A stretch of DNA of 64,000 nt from JAMXLO01 sp963812475 (GTDB taxonomy: Bacteria > Pseudomonadota > Alphaproteobacteria > Acetobacterales > Acetobacteraceae): positions 1-64,000 of the forward strand of contig CAWEVI010000032.1 in NCBI GenBank assembly GCA_963812475.1, written 5' to 3'. Positions 1 to 8,157 of this stretch are shown here, one piece after another. Each line of letters begins with the position of its first letter. Position 1 is the first letter of the stretch. The translations under genes were made by a program, and so were the position numbers. The notes under the pieces are model-generated. The model was not told the origin of the DNA. It saw only the letters and a list, made by a program, of their open reading frames with translations, and ran no database searches.

Positions 1-567
1 TTTCTGAGGCCCGCGAGCTCCTTCATCGGGGGGTGCGTGCCAATCAGACCACCCAAGAAACCAGCTCAGTGAGCTGTGGCGGCGCCGTGGCGGGCGGCGG
101 CACAGCAGCTGTCATAGCGCATGCTCTGAAGGCGGTTGATCTGCGAGGCAGGCTGTTCAGATGGACTGAAGTGGCCTTCGCCGAGCCTGCCACGACGATG
201 CGGGTTCTTCGCGGTGACGATGGTCCCGGTTGATCCGACGCCACCACATGTCACCGACTGTTCAGTCCCGGAGTGTAGTGGTGTAAGCTCATCCCTGACC
301 CGTGACGAACATGCCCCGACCTATGCGCCAGCGATATTCCGCAAGGCGGCTGGGATGAGCTCGATTTCCTGCCTTGTCGGCGTGCTCGACATCGTGGCGG
401 CATCGGGACGCCATTGCCGCTGCGCGTCCGCAGCGCGGACAGGACGATCACCGGCCCCGTCCGCGTCAACGGCTCGTTCGCAGCTCCGACGCGATGGTCA
501 TCGCTCCTGCTCCCACAGGAACCGAACCGGCGTTGGGTGCGTTCACATCTGAGACCGGAGGTGAATT
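1..567. other. No recognisable gene
   Basis: I see no convincing coding region in this stretch. The overlapping open frames on both strands show no recognisable motif, no good ribosome binding site and inconsistent codon use. It may be a decayed accessory remnant like the broken genes that follow, but nothing in it can be named. Confidence 0.5.
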
Positions 568-714
568 ATGGCCCAGGACAAGATAAAATCCGAGGATATG
601 GCTCCACAAGCCGACACGCAGGCCCATACGGAGATTGCAGAACGAGAGGGCAAGCAAGGCGAGCAAGCGCGCGTTATCAACAAGGAAGAGGCAGAGAAGA
701 GGAAGGATAGGTAG
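568..714 (+). CDS. Small charged hypothetical protein (48 aa)
   Basis: A 48-residue reading frame starts at an ATG preceded by a strong GGAGGTG ribosome binding site about 6 bases upstream and ends with TAG. The product is highly polar, rich in Glu, Lys, Gln and Asp, with no membrane segment or cysteine. It begins MAQDKIKSED and ends EEAEKRKDR, so it is probably disordered or a single amphipathic helix. I do not recognise a family. The ribosome binding site and coding-like composition support it as real, but it lies in a decayed region and there is no operon partner, so its role is unknown. Confidence 0.5.
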   Translation: MAQDKIKSEDMAPQADTQAHTEIAEREGKQGEQARVINKEEAEKRKDR

Positions 715-1287
715 CATCCACCAACCAGTTGGGGAGCATTCGCGTCCCATCGATAATCAACGGGTTCTCGTGCTGAAGTAGCGTCGGCGAGTTTGTATCC
801 GAATTTTCGTAGTGCGACCGGGCAGCGAAAGTCACATCCGTCGCCGTCGCGTCTTGCGTAAGCTCCGCCAGCCGCTTAGCGTCGGCCCGCAGTCCCCGCA
901 CCAGCTCGCGCAGTTCCCGCATCTCGGATCCGTAGGTGCCGTGCACAGTGCGGGCCTTCACGGTGCGCCGGAGCCCTCTGGTGTCCGTGAGCCGGTGCTG
1001 GGGCCGCCATGCCGGTAACGCCGGCCGGTGCGCATCGCTTGCGCCCGTGTGCGTGCGCCACATCGGCCAGGCTTTCGCGAGAGCGAAATTCCTGCTCCAG
1101 ATTGCCGCGCTCATGTGGTTCTGCCTCGATCGGACCCGGCACTGCGGCAAACCCCCGTCTCACCTGCTCGTGAAGCTTCATGCCGGTATATGCCTCGGAA
1201 TTGATCCTTTTCTCCATCGAATCAGCCTTCTTGCTGCGCGCAAAAGCGCGCCTAACCTCGGGGCTCAACCGCACAGGATAACGATCG
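715..1287. other. Probable decayed gene on the minus strand, unidentified
   Basis: No intact gene is visible. On the minus strand two overlapping frames (about 1322 to 1050, then about 1100 to 720) give protein-like stretches. The first contains an Arg/Lys-rich start ending MEKRINSEAYTGMKLHEQ and the second contains MRELRELVRGLRADAKRLAE, a likely helix. Together they could be one small gene broken by a frameshift. No family is recognised and nothing further can be supported. Confidence 0.25.
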
Positions 1288-2602
1288 GTGACGCGGCCCC
1301 CCGATCTTAACGACCTCCTCATCCGCAGTGTCGTGGATTATGCGATCTACATGCTCGATCCCGAGGGCCGCGTGGTGAGCTGGAACCCGGGCGCCGAACG
1401 CATCAAGGGTTACGCCGCCAACGAGATCGTCGGCGAGCATTTCTCCCGCTTTTATACCGAGGAAGATCGTGTCGCCGGCGTCCCCAGAGCTGCATTGGCG
1501 TAGGCCGAGGAAACCGGCCGCTTTACCACTGAAGCCTGGCGCGTGCGGAAAGACGGCACCTGCTTCTGGGCGATGGTAGTGATCGATGCGATCCGTGAGG
1601 GCGACAAGCTGATCGGGTTCGCCAAGATCACGCGCGATATGACGGAACAGCACAACGCGCACCTTGCCACACTGGCAAGCGAGCGCAGGTTGCGCCTGCT
1701 CGTGCAAGGCGTGACCGATTACGCGATCTACATGCTCGACCCCAACGGGCTGGTCACGAACTGGAATACGGGGGGCGTCCGCATCAAGGGCTACAGCGAA
1801 GAGGAGGTGATCGGGCAGCATTTTTCTCTTTTCTACACCCCCGAAGATCGCGCGGCGGGAGTGCCGGCGAAGACGCTTGAGCACGCATCGCGTGATGGTC
1901 GCTACGAATCGGATGGGTGGCGCTGCCGCAAGGACGGCACGCAATTCTGGGCCAACGCGGTGCTCGATGCCATTCGCGATGACGACGGCCGGCTCATAGG
2001 CTTTGCCAAGATAACACGTGATCTTACCGAACGGCGCCAAGCGCAGCTGGAGTTGGAGCAGTCGCGCGAACAGCTGATCCAGGCGCAGAAGATGGAAGCC
2101 ATCGGACACCTCACCGGCGGCCTCGCGCATGATTTCAACAATATGCTTACGGGGATCTCCGGTAGCCTTGAGCTTATGAAGGCACGGCTGGCAAAGGGGA
2201 GATTTACAGTAATGATCTCGAACGCTACATTGCGAGCGCGCAGGGCGCGGCGTCGCGAGCCGCGGGGCTCACGCACCGTCTGCTAGCCTTCGCGCGCCGC
2301 CAGACGCTCGATCCGAAACCGACCAATGCCAACAAGCTGATCGGCACCTTGGAGGAGATGGTTCACCGCACGGTGGGACCGGCCATTCAGGTCGAGACTG
2401 CCCTCGCCATTGGCCTATGGCCGACGCTGTGCGATCCGAATCAGCTTGAGAACGCGCTTCTTAATCTCTGCATCAACGCGCGCGACGCCATGCCGGACGG
2501 TGGCCGCATTACCATCGAAACCGCCAACGACTGGCTCGACGAGCGGGGCGCACGCGAACGAGACATGCAGCCCGGCCAGTACGTTGCGATCAGCGTGACT
2601 GA
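1288..2602 (+). pseudogene. PAS-domain sensor histidine kinase, broken three ways
   Basis: Remnant of a cytoplasmic hybrid-type histidine kinase. A GTG at 1288 opens a first PAS domain (DYAIYMLDPEGRVVSWN), interrupted by an in-frame TAG at 1501-1503. The same frame then resumes through the end of PAS 1, a second very similar PAS domain (DYAIYMLDPNGLVTNWN) and the HisKA box with phosphoacceptor His (GGLAHDFNNML). Around 2196-2199, at a GGGG run, the frame moves, and the kinase continues in the third frame (LERYIASAQGAASRAAGL) into the HATPase N-box (LLNLCINARDAMPDGG). It is cut at 2602 by the IS5-family element. The ATP-lid and G-boxes are absent and do not reappear beyond the element, so this cannot make a working kinase. 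Confidence 0.9.
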
Positions 2603-3664
2603 GAGGCTGACCCGGAACGACTTAAGAACGATAGTGTGAGTCGCTTCAAGCGGTTGCGGTCTGCCGTGCTCCGACGGTGCTTTGCCAAAGCATCAGTACG
2701 CAGAGAGGTTGCGTGATTTCAGCGGCTGCGATTTTCTCGTGTTTGCGAAGACACCGAGGAGCACGCCGTGGCCTGGACTGAAATCACGCGAGGGCAGTAT
2801 CAGCGCGATCATCTGCGCTATGCAAGCGACACCACCGACGAAGAGTGGAAGGTGATTGCGCCGCATTTGCCGCCGCCGGCCGATTGCGGACGCACGCGCG
2901 AGACCGACCTGCGCGAGGTCGTCAACTCGATCTTTTACATCGCGCAGACCGGCTGCCAATGGCGGCTACTGCCCAAGGACTTCCCGCCCTACACCACGGT
3001 GCAGCGGTATTTCTATGCGTGGCGCGACAGCGGCGTGTGGCAGACCATCAATCATGTGCTGCTGATGGACGTCCGCGAAGCCGCCGGACGCGAGGCAAGT
3101 CCGACCGCCGGCGTGATCGACAGCCAATCGGTCAAGACGACCAAATCCGGTGGTCCGCGCGGCTATGCGGCCGAGAAGATGATCAAGGGCCGCAAGCGGC
3201 ATATCCTGACAGACACCATCGGCCTGCCCGTCGCGATGATCGTGCATCCGGCGAACGTGCAGGACCGTGACGGCGCGCCCGCTCTGCTGGAAAGCGCACG
3301 CGGTCTGGTGCCGTGGCTGCGCCACGTGTTCGCCGATGCCGGCTACGCGGGCGATAAGCTGAGGGACGCGCTCAAAGACCACGGCGAATGGACGATCGAG
3401 ATCGTCAAGCGGTCGGACGCGGCCCAGGGCTTTGTTTTGCTGCCCCGCCGCTGGGTGGTGGAGCGCACCCTTGCCTGGCTGAACCGCAACCGCCGACTGG
3501 CGAAGGATGTCGAGAGAACAATCGAAAGCGCGGTGACTTGGCTCTATATTGCCAGCGTCAAGCTGATGTCGCGCCGCCTGGCTCCCGCTTACCGGTGGAT
3601 GTAAGGCCGCTTTTGTCAGCTATATCGGTCAGTTTGTGTTCCGATGGTGATTCGAGTCAGACTC
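2603..3664 (+). mobile_element. IS5-family insertion sequence (IS1031-like group)
   Basis: About 1.06 kb element carrying one transposase gene. The proposed ends are imperfect inverted repeats: the left end begins GAGGCTGACCCGGAACGAC at 2603, and the complement of the right end begins GAGTCTGACTCGAATCACC at 3664, matching at 13 of 19 positions. The flanking trinucleotides are TGA (2600-2602) and TAA (3665-3667). Both fit the TNA target preference known for this IS5 subgroup but they are not identical. The left flank is a histidine kinase and the right flank a hydrolase, so the element sits on a junction between unrelated genes. Confidence 0.8.
2768..3604 (+). CDS. IS5-family DDE transposase (278 aa)
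   Basis: Cut-and-paste DDE transposase of the element at 2603-3664. A GTG start follows a GAGGAG ribosome binding site. The N-terminal region (LTDEEW-like TTDEEWKVIAPHLPPP) and the tryptophan/leucine block QTGCQWRLLPKDFPP are typical of the IS5/IS1031 group. The catalytic triad can be placed: Asp in GVIDSQSVKTT, Asp in VFADAGYAGD, and Glu in RRWVVERTLAWLNRNRRL. Length is normal for the group and the frame is uninterrupted, so it may still be active. Confidence 0.92.
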   Translation: MAWTEITRGQYQRDHLRYASDTTDEEWKVIAPHLPPPADCGRTRETDLREVVNSIFYIAQTGCQWRLLPKDFPPYTTVQRYFYAWRDSGVWQTINHVLLMDVREAAGREASPTAGVIDSQSVKTTKSGGPRGYAAEKMIKGRKRHILTDTIGLPVAMIVHPANVQDRDGAPALLESARGLVPWLRHVFADAGYAGDKLRDALKDHGEWTIEIVKRSDAAQGFVLLPRRWVVERTLAWLNRNRRLAKDVERTIESAVTWLYIASVKLMSRRLAPAYRWM

Positions 3665-4577
3665 TAAGGCGATCCTCACCATGCGCGCTCGCTACGAGGA
3701 TTCTCCCACGGTGGTCCCTGCCGCCGAATGGGACTATGCCGACGAGGCCGGCACGGCGATCAGGCTTGTCGGCGAACAAGTCTCGTTTCAGCAAGGCATG
3801 CTTTACGAGTTTGCCTATCAGGCAAAGGATCCTGTCGTGTCCGGCGTGGGATTCGCGGCAATTCGCGATCTGGCATCGTTCGTTCGCTCCTCGCGGGCGG
3901 ATGACGCCGGCACTGCAAATCCGCTGGATGGCGACGCTGCCGCGATCTACGCGGCGTGCGTGTCACAGCCGTGCCGCACCGCGCACGACTTCGTCCAGCT
4001 TGGATTCAACGAGGCTGAAGGCGGCGGAAAGGCAATCGATGGCATCGTCAACTGGATCGGCGGCGCAGACGGCATCTACATGAATTATCGTTTTGCGCAG
4101 CCATTCCGGACTCACCGGCAGCACATCAACCGCTGGTTCCCGGAGTTCCAGGCGCCATTCACCAATCAGGTCAGGTTTGATCCAGTTACCCGCACAACAG
4201 GGGGAAAACTGGCGCGATGCCTGGCAAGCGCGACCTGCCCGAAGATTTTCGAAGTGAATTCGGCAAACGAGTATTGGGCGAAGGACACGGCCGTGGCCCA
4301 TGTCGATGAGGCCGGCATGGACCTTGCCGATGAGGCGGCAGATGTGCGCGCGTATTTCCTGGCGAGCCTGCCGCACCAGGGCGGCATCGGCGCCACCGGC
4401 CGCGGCATCTGCCAACAGGAGCGCAATCCGCTGGTGGCAAACGCCGTGCTGCGCGCGCTGCTTGTCGCCATGGACCAATGGGTGTCCACGAGCGTCGCGC
4501 CGCCGGCAAGTCGGCTGCCGCGCGTCGCTGACGGCACGCTCGTGCCGCCGTTGCCCCGGACCGGGCAGGGTTTCCCC
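3665..4577 (+). pseudogene. Alpha/beta-hydrolase domain protein, middle fragment
   Basis: The open frame is already coding at the IS5 boundary (AAG GCG ATC CTC ACC before the first ATG at 3681), so roughly the first 200 residues of the gene are missing. The fragment matches the large alpha/beta-hydrolase family (Abhydrolase_10 type): LYEFAYQAKDPVVSGVGFAA, then the nucleophile region where the usual SQSGR reads SQPCR, then LGFNEAEGGGKAIDGI and NYRFAQPFRTHRQH. At 4577 it is interrupted by the ISAs1-family element and resumes at 5541 in the same frame. The lost glycine after the nucleophile suggests drift as well as truncation. Confidence 0.85.
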
Positions 4578-5540
4578 CAGGGCTGTTCAACGCTCAATAT
4601 ATGACACGCATAGCGAGGATGGCGCGGATGCCGCCAAAGGCGATGCGATGGCGTCCGTCTGTGACATTGTGAACGCCATTGAAGCGCAAGATGTTGGCGG
4701 CGAACGAGCGCAAGCGTGCAAAGATGCCGGGATTGCATCGGATGCGGCTGGCGTCTTCTGCGAAGCTACCGTCGCGGATGTAGTGAGAGCGGTTCTCGAT
4801 GCTCCAGTGGTCGCGGATGGCCTTGGCGCACTGAGCGGCTGGCAGCACGACGTCACTGACGAACAATGCGGTTTCGCTGGTTGAGCGCCACAACCCAGTG
4901 ATGGCGAAGCGAGTGAGAATGTCGCGATTGACGCGGATGACTGCGCTAATATGGCCGTCCCACTCGGTGCCGGCCAAGCTGTTACCCGGCGCGAATACCT
5001 CGACCATGCGGGTTTCGTCGCGGGATCGACACCTCTTGTCGGTGGTTTGGTTTATATCGAGCGGTGCGACTTTGTTGCACAGCTCGGCGATAGCGTGATG
5101 CAGAGCGGGCTGGTTGGCTTTGACTTGAGCGATCAGATGGACACTACCGGCAGCGGCATGCTCGAATGCTTTTTTTGACAATGCATAGCGTCGACGGTCA
5201 CCACCGCGTCACTCAGCGGAAGTGAGCCGAGCAGGGTCTGTACGGCTGGGATCTCATTGGACTTTTCATCACAATCAAGATGCGCCAGCACCAGAGCCGT
5301 GTCAGAAGCGAAGGCGCTGAGCATGTGCGCTGCGCGGCGATCAAGGAAGCTGTCGAAGCTGCGCCGCAAGGTTTTGCCATCGATCGCCACATGACGCCGA
5401 CCTTGGATTTCGGCAGCATCATTCAAGATGGCGGCATGGCGTCGGAACACAGCCTCGACCGAGGCAGGGTCAAGCTGTCGCAGAATACCGCGGATCGTCG
5501 TGTAGGCTGGTGCTTTCCGCCACTTCATGCCGAACGCATG
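4578..5540 (-). mobile_element. ISAs1-family insertion sequence
   Basis: 963 bp element with its transposase on the minus strand. The proposed tips are CAGGGCTGTTC at 4578 and, read from the other strand, CATGCGTTCGG ending at 5540; similarity between the tips is weak, but the 9 to 10 base target duplication fixes the boundaries. It is shorter than usual for the family (about 1.2 kb), matching a transposase that lacks the customary N-terminal segment. It splits the alpha/beta-hydrolase gene. Confidence 0.82.
4594..5528 (-). pseudogene. ISAs1-family transposase with a frame break at an A7 run
   Basis: DDE transposase of the H-repeat/ISAs1 family. The first frame starts at the ATG at 5528 (MKWRKAPAYTTIRGILRQ) and carries the first Asp (HVAIDGKTLRRS) and second Asp (VVTVDAMHCQKK). 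At 5172-5180 a run of seven A residues (minus strand CAA AAA AAG CAT) causes loss of frame, and the remaining protein continues in the -1 frame (KKAFEHAAAGSVHLIAQVKANQP) to the Glu region (HWSIENRSHYI, FAEDASRIR) and stops at 4594. The joined length is about 311 residues against roughly 370 in typical members. The break falls on A_AAA_AAG, a classical -1 slippage heptamer, so some full-length protein could be made; a one-base deletion is the simpler explanation. Confidence 0.85.
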
Positions 5541-6023
5541 GGTTTCCCCCAGATCCCTCACGTCCAATACAACGGCCGCATGCACACCGGCGACCTGTTC
5601 GATTACGGCCCTCGGTCCGGCGAGGGGATCCTGACCGTCCTGCCGCCGCGTCTGGTCGGGACGCCTTATCCCGCTCTCGTTCCAAAGACCGATTCGGACG
5701 GCAACGACATCGCCGGGATCCGCCTTCCGGATGTTGCGGTTCCGCTCGCGACCTACACGGGCTGGAATCTGCGCGCCGCGCCGGCGGGTGGCAACGACGG
5801 CTGCGACAGTTTCGGGCAGCGGATCGATCTTGCCAGGACCAAAGCCGAACGTATCGCCAATGACGACCCCAGGCCCTCGCTCGAAGAGCGCTATCCCAGC
5901 CATGCCGATTACGTAAACGCGGTGGCTGCTGCGGCCAACGGGCTGGCGCGCGATCGTCTGCTGCTCGATGAGGACGTCCAGGCCTACGTGAACAAGGCGC
6001 GAAACGCGCCGGTCGGCAACTAG
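5541..6023 (+). pseudogene. Alpha/beta-hydrolase domain protein, C-terminal fragment
   Basis: Continuation of the gene interrupted at 4577. The frame resumes with GFPQIPHVQYNG, followed by GDLFDYGP, VPKTDSDGNDIAGIRLPD, the family-typical TYTGWNLR block and the C-terminal SLEERYPSHADYV, ending in TAG at 6021-6023. Excision of the ISAs1 element would join it seamlessly to 3665-4577. It has no start of its own and is not expected to be functional. Confidence 0.87.
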
Positions 6024-6086
6024 CCGCTGCAGGGTGATTCGACCGTTCCAAACGCGCGGGACACACCGCCTCGACCACGCCCGAGA

Positions 6087-7412
6087 TCAGCCCGCCGCCA
6101 CCGCCCTGCGGTTCCCACCGGCCGAGCACAAAGCCACCAGACCCACGACAACGGCGCTCACCAGACAGACCGTGCCGTAACCGACTGCCTCCATCGCCCA
6201 ACCACCGAGGAACGCGCCGGCGGCGCCCGCCAGCGAGGACGATGCGTTGAACACGCCAAGTGCCTCGCCCTTCTCGCCAGGTGCGAGTTGCGCCACAAGC
6301 GCAGTGCCGCTGACGCCGAGCAGCGGCCACGCCACGACCAGAACGACAAATCCGGCCAACGCAAGCGGCACACCCTGTATCCCCGACAGGAAGGCGACGG
6401 CCAGAATCGCGATAGCGCTGCTGCGCGCGGCGAATCCGATCCGCAGTACCGGCCCTGTGCCGCGCTGTTTGGCGATGTGCGCCGCCAGCGGATACATCGC
6501 CAGGCTGACCGCCGCGGCGAACGCGTAGGTCGTGGCCGGCAACCCCGTTCGCACGCCGAATTCCCGGATCAGCGCGAGCGGAAACATCGTCAGCACCGCG
6601 CTGATCGCGACGAACGCCACGAACCAGGCGATCATCAGCCGTGCGAACGGCATTTCGAGGTCGCGCAGCAGCGTCGCAAGCCCCTGCCATGACACGATAT
6701 GGAACAGCCGCTGCGGCGAGCCTGCCCACCCCTCGCCGCCGAGCGGTGGATGCGCCGCGGCAGCCGCGCGCGGAACCGGGACCTGAATGCCCCGCAAGGT
6801 CAGCCAGGCCATCGGGACGGCCGCGGCGACCAATGCGGCCGCGACTGCGTAGGCAAGCGCGTAGCGACCGCCGATGAGCCCGGCAAGCAGCAGGCCGACG
6901 ACCTGGCCAAGCCCACTGAACGCCTGAAGCGCGCCAATTCGGGCATCCCATTCCTCGGGCGGCCGCACCTCGACGATGAACATGTTGGCCACCGTGTTCG
7001 CGGCGGCCAGACCGAGACCAAGGATCGCAGCAAACGCAGCCTTCAGCGGCAGGTTCAGCTGTTCGGGCATCAGCACAAGCGCCACAAGCGCGGCCAACAT
7101 GCCCGCCAGCAGGATCTGCCGATGCAGCCGCTTCCGGTCGGCGAGATGGCCCCAGAACGGCGCGGTCAAGCCGGCTAGGTTCATCACGCCGACGATCATG
7201 CCGGCATGCGTCGAACCACCGGCGGACAGTGGCAGCAGCAGCGGCAGCATCCCGCCCTGCACAATGCCGAGGCACGCATAGGCGAGAAACCACGGCTCGA
7301 TCCACGGCAGCAGCCGGCGCGGAAAGGTGACGAGCCCATGCGGCAGATGTGGATGCGGCAGATGGAACCGATGCCGCCGCTCCCGCTCCAAGGCTTCCGC
7401 CGCCTGGTCCAA
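6087..7412 (-). CDS. MFS transporter (441 aa)
   Basis: Integral inner-membrane carrier of the major facilitator superfamily, with about twelve hydrophobic segments in two six-helix halves. The loop between helices 2 and 3 carries a motif-A-like GHLADRKRLHRQ, and a longer hydrophilic loop (about residues 215-245) separates the halves. The assigned start is TTG at 7412 with a G-rich stretch just upstream; no ATG lies near the expected N-terminus, so the start is uncertain. Substrate cannot be told. It may resemble drug or sugar efflux carriers. It is transcribed convergently toward the hydrolase remnant and divergently from the cytochrome gene at 7563. Confidence 0.85.
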   Translation of the reverse strand: MDQAAEALERERRHRFHLPHPHLPHGLVTFPRRLLPWIEPWFLAYACLGIVQGGMLPLLLPLSAGGSTHAGMIVGVMNLAGLTAPFWGHLADRKRLHRQILLAGMLAALVALVLMPEQLNLPLKAAFAAILGLGLAAANTVANMFIVEVRPPEEWDARIGALQAFSGLGQVVGLLLAGLIGGRYALAYAVAAALVAAAVPMAWLTLRGIQVPVPRAAAAAHPPLGGEGWAGSPQRLFHIVSWQGLATLLRDLEMPFARLMIAWFVAFVAISAVLTMFPLALIREFGVRTGLPATTYAFAAAVSLAMYPLAAHIAKQRGTGPVLRIGFAARSSAIAILAVAFLSGIQGVPLALAGFVVLVVAWPLLGVSGTALVAQLAPGEKGEALGVFNASSSLAGAAGAFLGGWAMEAVGYGTVCLVSAVVVGLVALCSAGGNRRAVAAG

Positions 7413-7562
7413 TTGACCACCCCCTTGACCCGGCGACCCTGATATCCCGTCACGATCACCTGGCCAACTCCCGATCGCGCCGCCTTGTGGTGGCCGGCTT
7501 GTGGCCTAGGCCATGAACCAGCAGACTGACCTTAAAGGAACCAATCATCGGGAGGATTCCGG

Positions 7563-8075
7563 ATGCGTTTCCTGGCGTTCATCGGAGCACTCGCGATCAT
7601 CGTGGCGATCGCCGCAATGGTCTTTTTCTTCGGCGGATTCTACAGCATCGCCGCAACCGAGCCGGATCCGGGTCCCGTCGGCTGGGCTATCGTCCATGTC
7701 CGCGACGCCTCGATCGCCCACCATGCCACCGAAATGCCGTCGGGCTCGCTCGACGATCCCGCGGTGATCAAGGCAGGCGCGCACGCTTTCGCCACGCGCG
7801 GCTGCGTCAACTGCCACGGTGGGCCGGGCGCGGAATGGGCGAAATTCTCGGAAGGCCTCAATCCCGCCCCGCCCGACCTCAAGGACATCGTGGGCGACGC
7901 CCAGCCGCGCGAGCTGTTCTGGGTCGTCAAGAACGGCATCAAGATGACGGGGATGCCGAGCTTCGGCTCGATAGGCGTGCCTGACCCGGAGATCTGGTCG
8001 ATCGTGGCGTTCCTGAAGAAGTTGCCGAGCGTCTCGGACACGGACTTCAAGGCGTGGAGTGCGGCGGGAACGTAA
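7563..8075 (+). CDS. Membrane-anchored c-type cytochrome (170 aa)
   Basis: Small monohaem cytochrome c for periplasmic electron transfer. An uncleaved N-terminal hydrophobic helix (about residues 4-27) anchors it. The haem-binding CVNCH motif lies at residues 81-85 and the distal methionine is probably Met131 in GMPSFG, as in class I cytochromes. A GGGAGG ribosome binding site precedes the ATG. The next gene (8158) encodes a flavin disulfide reductase on the same strand 82 bases downstream, so co-transcription is possible. No oxidase or dehydrogenase partner is adjacent, so the electron donor and acceptor are unknown. Confidence 0.88.
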   Translation: MRFLAFIGALAIIVAIAAMVFFFGGFYSIAATEPDPGPVGWAIVHVRDASIAHHATEMPSGSLDDPAVIKAGAHAFATRGCVNCHGGPGAEWAKFSEGLNPAPPDLKDIVGDAQPRELFWVVKNGIKMTGMPSFGSIGVPDPEIWSIVAFLKKLPSVSDTDFKAWSAAGT

Positions 8076-8157
8076 GCCGGCGCGCGCCACGTTGAGTTGT
8101 CAGCTCTCCGCCCCCCACCCTACTGTGTGGACGGAACGCTGAGAGTAGAGGGCCACC

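Larger units (their letters stand above)
4569..5549. repeat. Target-site duplication flanking the ISAs1-family element
   Basis: The sequence GGTTTCCCC occurs at 4569-4577 and again at 5541-5549, immediately outside the element; counting one shared border G, the repeat is 10 bases (GGGTTTCCCC). ISAs1-family elements are known to duplicate 8 to 10 bases. In both copies the bases encode Gly-Phe-Pro of the interrupted hydrolase, so deleting the element plus one copy restores the frame exactly. Confidence 0.88.

Noticed and set aside
1252..2130. Long minus-strand open frame opposite the PAS kinase
   Set aside because: It is the antisense shadow of the kinase: it keeps no family motif and its codon pattern mirrors the plus strand.
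5470..7305. 611-codon minus-strand frame over the MFS gene and hydrolase fragment
   Set aside because: Arg- and Ala-rich with no motif; it is out of frame with the real MFS gene on the same strand and spans two unrelated genes.
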